Assembly: GCA_018857735.1 (NCBI GenBank)
Contig: JABMCL010001731.1
Coordinates: 641,001-705,000 of the forward strand
Direction: 5' to 3'
Origin: Alviniconcha marisindica
Lineage: Eukaryota; Mollusca; Gastropoda; Provannidae
Length of the DNA: 64,000 nt
Both the position numbers and the translations under genes were made by a program. Under the pieces are notes generated by a model. The model ran no database searches, had not been told where the DNA came from, and was given only the letters and a program-made list of their open reading frames with translations. This document shows positions 1 to 10,798 of this stretch, in pieces; the first letter of the stretch is position 1; the number at the start of each line of letters is the position of its first letter.

Positions 1-845
1 CCCAGTTCCAGACTTCAGCTGGAAACACTAAACTGGCTTGGTCAATAAAAGTAGAATGGAAAACAGCACAATCATGTGTGTGTATGTGGGGGGGGGGGGG
101 GGGGGGGGGGAAGCAGGGAGTGTGTATTTTTTGTTGTTGTTGGGGGTGGGAGAAGCAGGGAGTAAAAATACTAAGATCAAAGACTGATGTGCCCTTGTTA
201 GACTTCATTTAGAATATTGGTTTGTGGTCTGAGACTACAAAACTGACTCCAGACTACTACTGCATTAGCCATGATGAACCAACTGCAATGGAGTAAATCA
301 CTAAATGTGGACAAAACTCACAAACGTCAACTGTCTTCAAAGCAATCTTGCTGAAATGCTACCAGAACCATTTCTTATCCAGGCCCCCTGATCATGAACA
401 ACCACATTAAAACATTCTTAGCTATAAATTTTGATTATGTATTTATTTCAAAAGGAAAGTAAAACAAAAGGAAATTTATAATCCCTGGTAACACCAAGTA
501 ATTTTTCTGCAGGTTCAGTGCCTCTGTTTGAATTCAATTCAGTAAATAAAACAATTTAAACAAAAAAATAACAAAAAAGTCAGTTGAAATTGTGGATCAT
601 TTGGCCATTTGCTGCAAGTGCACACTAATTTGGGAATCTGCTTTAAATCAAAAACAAATTTAAAAAAGATCAAAAACAACAACTCAATGTCAAACATACA
701 GTATTTTCAGAAAAAAAATTCATCTGGAGGAGGTGGAACAGCATTTCTATTAATAATAATAGTAATCAATTGAAGTATTTCATTTTAAATAAAATGCATA
801 AAACCTTGCCCAGAAAGGCCATTCTAATCTAAGACTAGTAAGAGT

Positions 846-846
<1 letters not shown>

Positions 847-910
<64 letters not shown>
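847..910. repeat. (CA)n microsatellite
   Basis: About 32 perfect CA units inside the EFL1 intron. Confidence 0.97.
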
Positions 911-913
<3 letters not shown>

Positions 914-1391
914 AGGTGCCTGCATATAAAAGTATGCTATACACAGCTTACAAACAACTTAAACAGGCAGAGCAGGGGCTTACATCAGAGGAAGATAACA
1001 GCACAAGAGGGGAAAAGATGGCATGTCTACTGCTTTGGAAAATGAAATGTCTTCAGGTTTACAGATAAGATCGAGTCCAGGGAGGCTTTCACTTGGTGAG
1101 GATAGGGATTGATTGATTGACTGACTGAATTTTATTTCTCAACGGTGAAGATATTAACGCAAAGGCTGACTCACATATCTGCTGTAGCTACAGAACTACT
1201 AATAGCCAAGACATTCGCAGTGAAATATTATGACAGAAGGCTATAGACAAATACAGCATCACTGCCATAGTAAAAATATATATATATAATAATAACAACA
1301 ACAACACATATAAAATGGGACAGCGATTGCAACAGAAATTAAAAAAATAGCAGTGAAAAACAACTGGAGCGAAAAATTAAAAAAAAAATTA

Positions 1392-1393
<2 letters not shown>

Positions 1394-1441
<48 letters not shown>

Positions 1442-1452
1442 ACACACACACA
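1394..1452. repeat. (CA)n microsatellite
   Basis: CA repeat with a single phase slip near 1440. Confidence 0.95.
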
Positions 1453-1690
1453 AATTGGGTAATTTACAGAGAGAGCAGGGGAAGGGGTGGTATAAAATTA
1501 AGCTTAAGAAAACGACAATAACAACAAGGAAAAGGAAACAGATACTAAATTAGTAAATAAAATTTAAAAACAAAAACAAAAACAAAACACACAACTACAA
1601 CAAAAATATAAACAAATTAATAAGTAAAAGATATAGAAGGAATATATACATATATATACAACACATACATATGCACACACATGTATGCAC

Positions 1691-1695
<5 letters not shown>

Positions 1696-1764
<69 letters not shown>
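1696..1764. repeat. (CA)n microsatellite
   Basis: About 34 CA units. It is preceded by an alternating TA/CA-rich patch from about 1643. Confidence 0.95.
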
Positions 1765-1767
<3 letters not shown>

Positions 1768-2265
1768 GGCAATGAATATTCTCATAGCACTGCAATGATA
1801 ACAACATACTACTGCTACTACTGCTAATAGTAATACTATGAACAGAAATTAGAAAAAGGAATAAAACATCATTTAAATCAATATTTTTTATACTTAGCAC
1901 AGAGCTGGTATACAATCAAAACGAGAAATGTACCTCACCATCCAAGGAAAATATATTATCCATACTTTTATTAAGTAGAGGGGCTGAAGACAGAAAAGGA
2001 GTGGGAACAAACAGTGTGCAGTCTGGTATGAGGAATCTGGAGGCATGGGGCTGAGACGATGTGTGCAAAGTTGAAGACAGTTGAAGAGATGAGTGCACAT
2101 GATACATTTATTAAGCCAGGCATTAGACACAAACTTACACAACCATAACACACTACTAGTGTAATTATGACTGTGCAAGTTTGTATCTAATGCCTGGCTT
2201 CATAAAATAAAATAACTGATACAAAAATAATTGACTTTTAATTTAAATTAAATCAAACTGCTCAC

Positions 2266-2356
2266 CATGATCCACATGAGCAAGAATGCAGATGTTTCGA
2301 ACATTGGCTGGAGTCTGCTGAAGTGCTGCCAGCTGTTGTACTGTCTTCACAGGCAT
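2266..2356 (-). CDS. EFL1: EFL1, first recognised coding exon (partial gene)
   Basis: EFL1 is the cytoplasmic EF-2-like GTPase that works with SBDS to release eIF6 from the late 60S ribosomal subunit. Read on the minus strand from the ATG at 2356, the exon encodes 30 codons plus one base. It starts MPVKTVQQLAALQQ and ends with the translational-GTPase sequence NVRNICILAHVDHG, which leads into the P-loop. The family normally continues GKTTLAD; here the exon stops after HVDH plus the first base of Gly, at a good donor (G|GTGAGC). Human EFL1 also has a short N-terminal extension before RNICVLAHVDHG, so length and position fit. The start is the first Met before the motif. The frame stays open for 48 nt upstream to a splice acceptor at about 2405, so the start is likely but not proven. 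The remaining exons lie left of the window. Its divergent neighbour is SAXO at 19660. EF-2 itself has a similar motif, but its N-terminus differs. Confidence 0.88.
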
Positions 2357-2404
2357 CTTGGACACCTCAGCTTTGTTTTCTTTGACTAAGATGAAACTGA
2401 AAAT
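2357..2404 (-). other. EFL1: EFL1 5' UTR part of exon, with upstream splice acceptor
   Basis: Immediately upstream of the EFL1 ATG, the minus strand shows a pyrimidine-rich CTTTCTTTCTTTTTT stretch followed by AACCAG. That is a good 3' splice site, with its AG at 2406-2405. It implies at least one more exon, probably non-coding, at higher coordinates. Confidence 0.6.
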
Positions 2405-2754
2405 CTGGTTAAAAAAGAAAGAAAGAAGTGGTATGGTTACTGTCAGTCATGCCTTGATAGTTCTGCAGTTCTAAACAAAACGCTGCACATTTGTAGCATT
2501 TGACTATTAGTAGTAGTACTTACTTTTATTTAATTTCAAGTATCCCAAATTGTAATTACTCACAGGGCCCACACTTTCATGAATATTTTGAATACAACTA
2601 AGTACCTCAGGTACTCTTTTTGTTTGCACAGATTTGCCCCCCTACACTCAGTTAAAAAAAAATCAAAAAAATCAGACTGTTACCTGTGGTCACTTAACAG
2701 GAGAAGAAGACACACAGATATCACACAATAGCTATTACTATTATTAGCAGCTAA

Positions 2755-2845
2755 TTAAATTCCTGGGACACTTTAAACACCATTCTGGGTCACAAATATC
2801 ACCAGAATCATTCAGTTTCAATGTTTAGTGAATGATGCTACAACT
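2755..2845 (+). mobile_element. MITE (family B) left terminal part, split by LINE
   Basis: AAATTCCTGGGACA begins a segment that matches the left terminal inverted repeat of the palindromic MITE at 41044-41424, including the GGTCACAAATATC block. The rest of this copy resumes at about 3656, after a LINE fragment. Confidence 0.6.
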
Positions 2846-2879
2846 GGTACCTTCTTGTGTACTGTGCTTTGCATGGGTA

Positions 2880-3320
2880 CTCCTAGCCCTAACTCTGATT
2901 CAGCCCATGCTGAAAGTGCTGCTGGCCTTATTCTAAGAGCACCATGTCACCGAAACTGCACACCTCTATTACAGCAACTCCACTGGCTCCCAATTTTTGA
3001 ACAAATTCAAAACTGTTTCCATGTGTTACAACCACGAACACAATCACAGTTCTGCCCCTTTTATCTTTCTGAACTACTGCAACTTTACAGTCCATCCTGC
3101 TCTCTCTACTCTTTTTCAGACGCACAAATGACACATGCTCAAATGCCAACACCCATTACTTTCACCTTTTCTCAGACTTTGGTCTCTATGTCTGGAACAA
3201 TCTCCCCCAAGATGCCAGGCACCGCTACTCTCTCTTCCTTCAAAAGCAAACTCAAGACCAATTTCTCTTCTCCAAATATTGTAGTTAAGCAATACCGTCT
3301 GTTAAACCTATCAGTCTGTA

Positions 3321-3367
<47 letters not shown>

Positions 3368-3375
3368 AATGGAAT

Positions 3376-3453
<78 letters not shown>

Positions 3454-3650
3454 TTGTACACAATACATTATGTTCAAACCCTGGTTGATGTGTACATTAT
3501 TGTTACCTGTCTCTTAAATTGCAGATAACAGTCTCTATAGATCACAGTGTATAAAATCTGTGCGATGTTTGTACAGTGCTTTGAGCTGCAGGGTTGGTGC
3601 TTTACAAATTTCCATTATTAGTAATAGTAGTTACATTACTATTATTATTA
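2880..3650 (+). mobile_element. CR1/L2-like LINE, 3' end fragment
   Basis: The plus strand encodes the C-terminal part of a non-LTR reverse transcriptase, seen as TPLLQQLHWLPI and then FYLSELL, with a tail pattern SSFKSKLKTNF. The start is truncated, so only the 3' end of the element is present. A (GT)n tract follows the coding part. Then comes a LINE-type tail: GTGCTTTGAGC, GGTGCTTTACAAA and an ATTATTA-rich end near 3615-3650. The copy is dead and has no RT core. It sits inside a MITE copy (2755-2845 and 3656-3770), so it landed after that MITE. Confidence 0.75.
3323..3449. repeat. (GT)n microsatellite in LINE 3' UTR
   Basis: Two GT blocks, about 3323-3362 and 3377-3449, separated by a 14-nt non-repeat. 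They lie directly after the LINE coding remnant. Confidence 0.95.
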
Positions 3651-3655
3651 ATTCC

Positions 3656-3770
3656 AAGAAGAAGTGAGTTTTAATATTTTCATTATATTTGTGTTTCAGT
3701 ATATTACATTCTTGTTTGACATTTGACCTTGATCTAGTTCCGGAGTAATGATGTGCAAGGTGTTCCTCAG
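3656..3770 (+). mobile_element. MITE (family B) interior, resumed after LINE
   Basis: GAAGTGAGTTTTAATA and the downstream ACATTTGACCTTGATCTAG block match the interior of the MITE at 41044-41424 (GAAAATGAGTTTTATCA, ACATTTGATCTAGATCTAG). The right end of this copy is not recognisable. Confidence 0.5.
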
Positions 3771-3831
3771 TGCCTGTGATGGGTGTACTTGTTGGGTGTA
3801 CTTAGCATGTGCATATATGTGTTACAAAGCA

Positions 3832-3864
<33 letters not shown>

Positions 3865-4742
3865 TTATTATAAATATATGAGAAACAGACTCATATGTAT
3901 ACATAAAATGAGATATTATGCTGGCACACCCAGTACGACTCTTCGCGAGATCATATGCTGGCACAGTACCTTTTGTGATTAAATGCCCATCTCTTACTGG
4001 GTGACACCATTATAACAACAGTCAACCTATGTGTGACAGCCTTTGTGAACCAGTTTTGCCTAGTGGTAAGGTGTTAGGCTGGTACTGGTAAGCATAAGGG
4101 CCTTGGCTTGATTCTGATTTGGCTCTCTTTTCTCTTCAAAAATTGTGATCTGTGGACATTGTCTTGTGATTTTGTCCCTCACAATTAATGAAACATTAAA
4201 AGGGCTCTCATCACTGCCCATCTTAATGCAGGAGTCATTCTGGTGGTGACAGTGTAATGATAGGTATATATACTAGTATTAGTACATAGTCTCCCTCTTC
4301 CCCCAACTCCTGGGATCTTGGTCCCTGCGGGTACCTCCTCAGTCCCTGCCAGTACCTCAGCTTTAAACAAGTCTAACAAAATAACAAGTGACAACCTTTT
4401 CCAGTCTGTCACCTTATGTATTGGTACACAGCAACTGCCTCTCCATGGCACATTGGTAGCAGACTAACACACACAAGCACAGGCCTATGCTAAAGCCACT
4501 GAACAGAACACACTAAGTGACTCCTTGCAAGTTCCACACACCAAGCTGTAACCACAGGCACATTCTTGATTCACGTCTGTCCACATTTGGGGTTGGACTG
4601 ATATACCTCAGACGTTTGGCCAAATTACTGTGACCATGACTTTCTCTTTTGCTTGTGCCTGTTGGTATTACTGACACTGAGTTTGTAGCTTTTGATATAA
4701 TTGATATGGTGATCAGATAATTTACTTATCCTGTAATTAGTG
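3771..4742. other. Non-coding stretch, possible degenerate SINE
   Basis: No gene was seen. There is a short (CA)n at 3839-3864. At about 4045-4120 a sequence resembles a decayed tRNA-derived SINE head: CCTAGTGGTAAGG as an A-box-like block and GGCTTGATTCT as a B-box-like block about 40 nt later. The rest is unassigned. Confidence 0.4.
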
Positions 4743-5139
4743 TGTAATCGAGTGTATTGTATGCGTTTCGGACTATGACCTTTTAACCTTTCTTTCCTGT
4801 CCTTTTCTTTTTTGATGGGTAGGAGTTTTATGGCCACAATTATCTAAAGTGTTAAAACTTGTGTGCTGGGCCTGCAGCATCCCCGTCCCTAATACGCCTT
4901 ATGGTTTCTGTGGACGTTAAGCACCATGTTTATTTACTTACTACAGCGTCCCTTTTCCCCTAGTGTCCCTGCAGAGGCAGGCTGGTTGTTTGCTGTGGCG
5001 GCCTGTGTTCGTGTGTTCATCTCAGGGGAGAGCCTACACTGTTTCCTGGTTGGTGTAAATAAAAGTTATGTTAGAGACTTGTGACTCTTCATTCATGCTT
5101 CCAACCTGCTTCCCTCACTCCCCACCCCACTCCCCTACA
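4743..5139 (+). repeat. 5' LTR
   Basis: 397 bp, from TGTAATCGAGTG to CACTCCCCTACA, with AATAAAAG near 5059 as the likely polyadenylation signal. It is longer than the other two LTR copies because of an extra segment of about 67 bp at about 4880-4950. That segment is flanked by similar CAGCATCCCC and CAGCGTCCC sequences. Confidence 0.85.
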
Positions 5140-5144
5140 AAACC

Positions 5145-5163
5145 TGGCGCTGCCAGCAGGATT
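5145..5163 (+). promoter_or_regulatory. LTR element primer-binding site, tRNA-Ser type
   Basis: TGGCGCTGCCAGCAGGATT begins with the TGG that pairs with a tRNA 3' CCA. By my recollection of animal tRNA-Ser(CGA), ending AATCCTGCTCACAGCGCCA, the match is 17 of 19. The position, 5 nt after the LTR, is as expected. Confidence 0.65.
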
Positions 5164-5191
5164 GGAAGTAGATGAGTCATACACCAACTGG

Positions 5192-5350
5192 GAGACAGTG
5201 TAGAGGAGCTGTCTGTAGACACTGAGACAATGTAGAGGAGCTGTCTGGAGGCACTGAGATAGTGTAGAGGAGCTGTCTGATGGCATTGAGACAGTGTGGA
5301 GGAGCTGTGTGGAGGCACTGGTACAGTGTAGCGGAGCTGTCCGGCACTGA
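5192..5350 (+). repeat. 32-bp tandem repeat, about 5 copies
   Basis: Units of the form GACAGTGTAGAGGAGCTGTC plus about 12 nt repeat five times with point changes. The last copies are shortened. They lie in the leader region after the primer-binding site. Confidence 0.9.
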
Positions 5351-5365
5351 GGCAGTCCGAGGGGA

Positions 5366-5710
5366 CAAAGCTTCACCTACACTGATGGCTGAATTACAAC
5401 TACAGCAACATGATCTAGTCCTTGGCCCGGCGCCCGCAGCCTATCCAGCCAAGCCCTCCGACACCAAGGCATGCTCCACGACGGTGTTGGTGCAGCAGTA
5501 CCCTCGACAGTTCCTAAAGAATGGGATCCTCCGTCGTGGGTAGGCTGACCGACGTCGCGATACCCTTGAACAGCTGGTTCTGCCCAGCTCACTTCGGCCT
5601 GATGTCCCAAGAGAGGTCAGGGACTACATCAGCATCTGCGAGAGATGCACTGTGTCTGTGGTGCCATGCTTTAGGAAAAAGGAAGAGGATATGATGCTTG
5701 GTATGGTCAT
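5366..5710 (+). pseudogene. gag/pol remnant with integrase zinc-binding piece
   Basis: Short open stretches persist. From about 5552 one frame reads RRDTLEQLVLPSSLRPDV and then, after an apparent internal deletion, REVRDYISICERCTV. The LVLPxxLRxxV start and the later CERC pattern are typical of the N-terminal zinc-binding region of Gypsy integrases (H2C2). The histidines and the catalytic core are missing. The upstream part at 5366-5545 is open but unrecognised. Confidence 0.5.
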
Positions 5711-6695
5711 TCGGTAATGCCTTGTGTTTGTATGTTAATGGGTTGCCTTAAGGGTCCTTAACTTTTTCAAACTTAGTGGCATCGGTTTAGATTTAGCATG
5801 TAACTTAACTGTCTTGCTATTTTTAGTGTATACCTTGCATGGCAGCAGCCATTATGATTTAGCTTGTTTCCTTTTGCATGGACCTGTAGTGTGTTAATTG
5901 TTGATGGCGTTTTTTTGAGATGAGGTAAATGTACGTAGGTTGCACAACTGCTTTGGATTATGTGGATTGGATGTGGCATCTATTGAGTATGGATTGTTCT
6001 GGTAGTCATGCTTAAGAGACATTGAGGTGTCAATTATACTTTGATTAACCTCGGGAAGGTTGCTTGGTACAAGCAACAGGGCGAATCAGGATTGATTGTA
6101 TCTGTGTTGCATTTTGTATATGTGGATTTGTATGCAAATGGTTATATATACCTGCCTTATACAGTCGATTAGGGTTCTCAGTGGGTATGACTACATCTGT
6201 TTAGTTGATTGTTACTCCATATCTGCCACAACTTCCATTTTTCATTTTCCTGAGCAGTGTGGTGACCCTAGTGTATATAATATTTATTTCATCATGATCG
6301 AACTTTGATGGCTTGACCGCTAATCTGGTATTACTTAATAGCATTATATATGTTTATTTGAGTAGTGACAGGACAGGGTCCACATCAGAGTCACTAAGCG
6401 TTGTGTTGTCTGTGAGTGAGAGTTATGTTTATTACGAGTATACGTGTTAACCTTTACATAAGGCCCTGTATTTTCGTGTGTGCATTTGTCTAGCGAGACG
6501 TTTTATCATACCGTGGGGCCCTCACATAAGGCTTGGTATTGAAATCATGGTTTGAGATGCAGACATCACTTGTGTGCCGCTCATGTGGTAAATGACATGC
6601 AATATGTAGTATTTGATTGTTGTAATGTGCTCTGTGTTGATGTTTTATTTTTTTCAAACATGTTTTGAGGTCTTGTACAGTGAACAGATGATTTC
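5711..6695. other. LTR element internal region, unassigned
   Basis: About 1 kb between the integrase remnant and the inserted repeat. It has no coding feature or repeat that I recognise. Confidence 0.5.
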
Positions 6696-6699
6696 CGGA

Positions 6700-7082
6700 A
6701 ATAACAGGCAAAGATAATTTGACAGTGTTTTCTTACTCCGGGAGAGTGAAGTCCCCTGAATGGAGGCGGCAGCTGAGAAGAGCCGATCTGCGACAGTTTT
6801 AGATCTTCAGGCATGGACCTATTATAATTTGTACTAGACTACCAGCTGGGGGAACCTACTATCCGATTTGCATGTTCCCCACGAACGGCGAGCGCTTGAT
6901 CGGCATTTCTGATGCCTTTTCTGCCTTTTGTTTACGGGTATCCGTCATCTTCCCCACGTGCTCATTGTACCCCCAACAAAAGCGTGCCTACTCTGCACTA
7001 CACCCACAAGCATAGTACAAACCATGCCTGTAGGCACTTACCGAGTGCAGTCCCCTGGATTTCCGAAGATCGTCTATTGTGG
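6700..7082 (+). repeat. Interspersed repeat C
   Basis: The first part (TTTCCGGAAATAACAGG, then GATCTTCAGGCATGGACC) matches 54735-55090. The second part (GGGGGAACCTACTATC through CCTGGATTTCCGAAGATCG) matches 56508-56712. It is a dispersed element of at least 385 bp, probably inserted in the LTR element. Its family is unknown. Confidence 0.7.
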
Positions 7083-7454
7083 AACGTCCTCCATATTTAT
7101 GTCCCAGATGGCAGTAGGTTTTTCAAATGCAATAAGAACAGATGTTTCTTCTGGAGTTTTCATCATTAATGCAAAGTAATCCTCTTTTTCATCCTTTTGT
7201 CCTGTCTCAAGCAATGCGTTCTGGGTCTGTCTTGTTTACTTGGCTTAAATGCAGAAATCATTTTGCCCTTTTACTGCAAGGCAGTCATTGCTTGGAGATG
7301 TTTCTCTTTTTTTAGTTAGCCAGGCCTTTACTACTATGTTGGCAAAAAGGGGTACAGTTTTTGTGTGTGGATGTATTGGGTACCACTTTGATGGTTTGTT
7401 AAGTCAACTCCTAGTTGCCCTACACCCTTTAGTTTTGTTTATTGCTATGTGATT

Positions 7455-7469
7455 AGGGTAGGGGGGGGA
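7455..7469 (+). promoter_or_regulatory. Polypurine tract
   Basis: AGGGTAGGGGGGGGA is a purine run with one T, directly next to the TGTAACC start of the right LTR. This is the place and composition expected for plus-strand priming. Confidence 0.7.
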
Positions 7470-7801
7470 TGTAACCAAGTGTATTGTATGTGTTTCGGGC
7501 TATGACCCTTTAACCTTTCTTTCCTGTCCTTTTTCCTTTTTGATTGGGTAGGAGTTTTATGGCCCCAATTATCTAAAGTGTTAAAACTTGTGCGCTGGGC
7601 CTGCTGCATCCTCTTTCCCCCAGTGTGCAGTAGCAGGACGTCAATTAGTTCGAGCTGCTGCCTATGTATCTGATTCAGAGGAGAGCCTACACTGTTTCTT
7701 GGTTGGTGTAATTAAAAGTTATGTTATAGCAGCCTCTGATTTGTGACTCTTCATTCATGCTTCCAACCTGCTTCCCTTACTCCCCACCCTGCTCCCCTAC
7801 A
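7470..7801 (+). repeat. 3' LTR
   Basis: 332 bp, from TGTAACCAAGTG to GCTCCCCTACA, with ATTAAAAG in place of the polyadenylation signal of the left LTR. Its middle third differs strongly from the other copies. Confidence 0.85.
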
Positions 7802-8477
7802 AGTCTAAAAGCCTTTAATCTGGTCTTTGCCAGCCTAACCTATTCTAGCTTAACATTTAACACCAAGGTCAATTTATGGGTGGGACAAACTCAGATAACT
7901 TTTGGAACAAAGATTCATGTTGTGATCACTCACTTTCACCATTTGAGCTGATCACTTTTTTCATTCAGCCATGGATCCCGCTTGGTGTGCAGCATCTAAG
8001 GCAATCCTGAGTGAACTTGTCAAACAGCAAGTCTTTAGTTGTTACCAAACAACACTACGACAACATTCTAGAAATCCTGACAAAATCAAAATGCCCTCTC
8101 TATTTTTACTCCATCCAAAAAGAAAATTTGGCTTGCCTACATTCGTAGGTGGCAAATTGTACTCACTACTGTATACATGTACATAGCCAATAAATACCAT
8201 TGTTGGAACTGTGAGACCAGCTTGTATTATAGTTTTGTCAATTTTCCAAACAGAAAACAACCACTGATTGATTGATGATTGCTTATAATAATCATTACAC
8301 ACACACACACACACACACCATTACACACACACCAGTTGAGCTTGTGTAAGATGGTCGTTGCAGTCTCATATAAATAGGAACTGTGCCAGTATATGATCTC
8401 ATATCACCATTATCAGGCGCACCTGTATAACTTGTAAGATCTTATATTAGTGTTTGTGCCAGTATTAATGTATATAT
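7802..8477. other. Non-coding stretch
   Basis: No gene was recognised. A (CA)n patch lies at 8297-8318 and a short ACACACAC at 8323-8331. The right end is AT-rich, leading into the DNA transposon terminus. Confidence 0.5.
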
Positions 8478-9764
8478 GGGTCATTCTCCTGAAAACTAAA
8501 CCAATGAGGGTGCGCTTTCCCAACAAAATAAAAAATAAATTTAAAACATGAAACCTTTTTAAGTACTGCTAAAAGTGCTATATTTCTGATGTAAAGTGTT
8601 TGCAGAAATAAGAGAAATGCTGTGTCATTATTTCTTGTGCTGTGCCTTTTTTGGTACAAATCGTGACATTTCATGGCCGTCATTTGTGACATGGCTAAAG
8701 GAAGGTTAGCTGATGATGACAGATATTTCCTTGAAAGTCAAAGGCATTGATGACTGAATAAAAACAGATTTCATAAAAAATAAGGTGGCTAGCTCAAGAT
8801 TACAAGTTACACAGCAATAATATTTATTGTGTGTTGCTTTCTACTGTTACTAACAACTCCAAACAAAGAAAAGATAATCAGTGTCTCGCACATTACCGGT
8901 GGTGTCTTTTCAGTGTGGATCATGATATTGTGACTTGTTCACAACAGAAACTAAACAACTTTCTTTTTTTCATCTGCTTGGTACATGACCACATTTCACA
9001 TTGTTTTTTAAGCTCGTTTGATGAGATATGAAATAAATTACAGTCATCTCTTTAGGGGTGGTTTACATTGTGTCTTAAAATGGTGCAACAATACATGCGA
9101 GCACACAAAAGAACTATTTCTGTTAGTACCATTGACTTTCAACCTACCAAAACGTATGAGTCCACATCAGCTGACTTGCAGCAGCAAAGTTTTACCTCTT
9201 TTTTGCACTATGTGTGGTGCATTATTTGACTACAAAAGGGAAAGCACTGTGGTGTCTTTAGTGGTGAGGTCCGTAATGCTGGAGACAAATATTTGTTCCC
9301 AGTCAGCTGTTTTTATGCAACCTTTTGTAACCAAACTTGGTATTGTGGTGCACCACCATGAACTGGAATGTCATGCAAAAAAAATAAAAAAAATAAAAGG
9401 GATTTTATCTTAAGGTCACAAGGTGGGCTTATATAATCAAACTATGATGGTTTCTTCTCAATTTGATGGTACATCATCATAAGCAAAGAAGTGTCCAGTG
9501 AAAATACTGAATTGCTGTGTTCAAGGTCAATGTAACAACTAACAGCCAAAGTTAAATATTTCAGTTAATGTTAGTTTGGATGATATGAATTGCTGAACCT
9601 TTTGTAACCAAACCCAGTATGGTGATACATCATTATAAGCAAAAAAAATGGGTTGCTATTTTCAAGGTCAAGGTCACAGTATCTGAGTTTGGGTTCATAC
9701 AATGAAATCATGACTATTTCTATTGCATGTTTTGAACTGCTGATGTTTTGGTGACCAACTCAGT

Positions 9765-10350
9765 TTGACAGTACATGTTCATAAGCTGGGGGTGTCTTGT
9801 GAAAAGGTTGCTTTGCTGTATTCAAACAATCAAAGAGGAAGGAGTCTCACTGAAGACACAGCCAAGACTCTTGTTACTTCCTATATCCTCTCTTGGCTTT
9901 ACTACTGCAACTGTCTCCTCATGGGTACATCTAATTCTATCATCCAACCTCTCCAGAAAATTTAAAACTTTGCTTCAAGACTTGCTCTCTTGGCACCCCA
10001 CCACCAACACTCAACACCTCTTCTGGAAAAACTGCACTGGCTTCCCATTTCAGAATGTATTAAATATAAAGTCACTTGTATGTGTTTCAATGTTATAAAT
10101 AGTTCTGGTCCTGCTTACCTCTCTGAACTGCTACATGTCTACACTTGTCTTGTACACTATGCCCTTCTGCTGACACCCGCATGCTGAAAATCCAATACAA
10201 ACGCAAAATTCATGGCTTTCATACCTTCTCTTGCTTTGGACCCCACATTTGGAATTCACTCCCATAAGACCTTAGACACTGCTCAACCCTGTCATCTTTT
10301 AAAGCCAAACTGAAAACCTTCCTCTTCTCACAGTATTTTTGCCCCAACTA
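9765..10350 (+). mobile_element. CR1/L2-like LINE 3' fragment in E1
   Basis: Frames shift, but the plus strand reads TLVTSYILSWLYYCNCLLMG, then TPLLEKLHWLPISECIKYK and PAYLSELL, the usual C-terminal motifs of CR1/L2-type reverse transcriptases. It ends with SSFKAKLKTFLFS. As at 2880-3650, a GT repeat follows within about 40 nt (10381-10430). No RT core or endonuclease is present. Confidence 0.75.
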
Positions 10351-10380
10351 ATATCAGGACCCAGGTTCAGCTACAGTCAT

Positions 10381-10430
10381 TGTGTGTTTGTGTGTGTGTG
10401 TGTGTGTGTGGTGTGTGTGTGCGCAAGCGC
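10381..10430. repeat. (GT)n tract
   Basis: Imperfect GT repeat after the LINE coding remnant. A G-rich stretch follows at 10505-10540. Confidence 0.9.
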
Positions 10431-10798
10431 ATGTGTGACATATAATACAGATCAGTGTCATACACATTTGAATTCATTGTGGGGTTGGGATTTTGTTGGT
10501 GTGTGTGTGGTTGGGGGGCGGGGTGGGGGGGGAGGTCTTTCCGTATGGTGCTTTGTGTGGGTTGTTTTTGTGGGACTGTGCTCTACGTGTGTATAGAATA
10601 TCATATTTAGGTTAACATGTATCATGTGAGCGCTCAGGGTGTTAATGAATGCATGTTATTATGTCACACTGAAGGTTCCGAACTACTGTGAATGTTTGCC
10701 TGGACAATATCTTTCCTCAATCAAACTTAATACATCAGCCAGAGCATCATACAGAAATATGATTTTGCTATCTTTAAGATCAAAGCCATAATCGTTAC

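Larger units (their letters stand above)
1..2265 (-). other. EFL1 intron sequence (left part of window)
   Basis: This stretch lies downstream, on the minus strand, of the EFL1 exon donor at 2266/2265. It is inferred to be intron running off the left edge. I looked on the minus strand for the next EFL1 exon, which should begin with the GKTTLAD P-loop sequence, and did not find it. The stretch is AT-rich and holds a poly-G run near 90-111, CA repeats at 847-910, 1394-1452 and 1696-1764, and short (TA)n patches. Nothing else was recognised. Confidence 0.7.
4743..7801 (+). mobile_element. Decayed Ty3/Gypsy-like LTR retrotransposon
   Basis: The copy is about 3.06 kb. Two related LTRs, 4743-5139 and 7470-7801, both start TGTAA and end CCCCTACA. 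A primer-binding site lies 5 nt after the left LTR and a G-rich polypurine tract lies directly before the right LTR. The flanks are AGTG on the left and AGTC on the right, consistent with a damaged 4-bp target duplication. Between the LTRs there is no intact gag or pol. There is only a 32-bp tandem repeat, short coding scraps including an integrase zinc-binding remnant near 5560-5700, and a separate inserted repeat. Gypsy is inferred from the integrase remnant and a 4-bp duplication. The LTRs have diverged from each other, so the copy is old. Confidence 0.8.

Noticed and set aside
3172..3528. Open frames rich in Cys/Val or Thr/His over GT repeats (also at 844, 1259, 1564, 27184, 28074, 45521, 61477 and elsewhere)
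   Set aside because: These are dinucleotide microsatellites translated in a stop-free frame, with no independent coding signal.
5192..5350. CRISPR-like array
   Set aside because: Repeat units are directly adjacent without spacers, in an animal LTR element.
5089..5376. Minus-strand repeat-protein ORFs (Ser/Thr/Leu-rich) near the LTR
   Set aside because: They arise from the 32-bp tandem repeat after the primer-binding site.
9018..9413. 131-codon open frame in E1 as a transposase
   Set aside because: The corresponding stretch in E2 left and right arms is not open over the same length, and no catalytic DDE/D pattern is visible. Apparent protein similarity just follows DNA similarity of the repeats.
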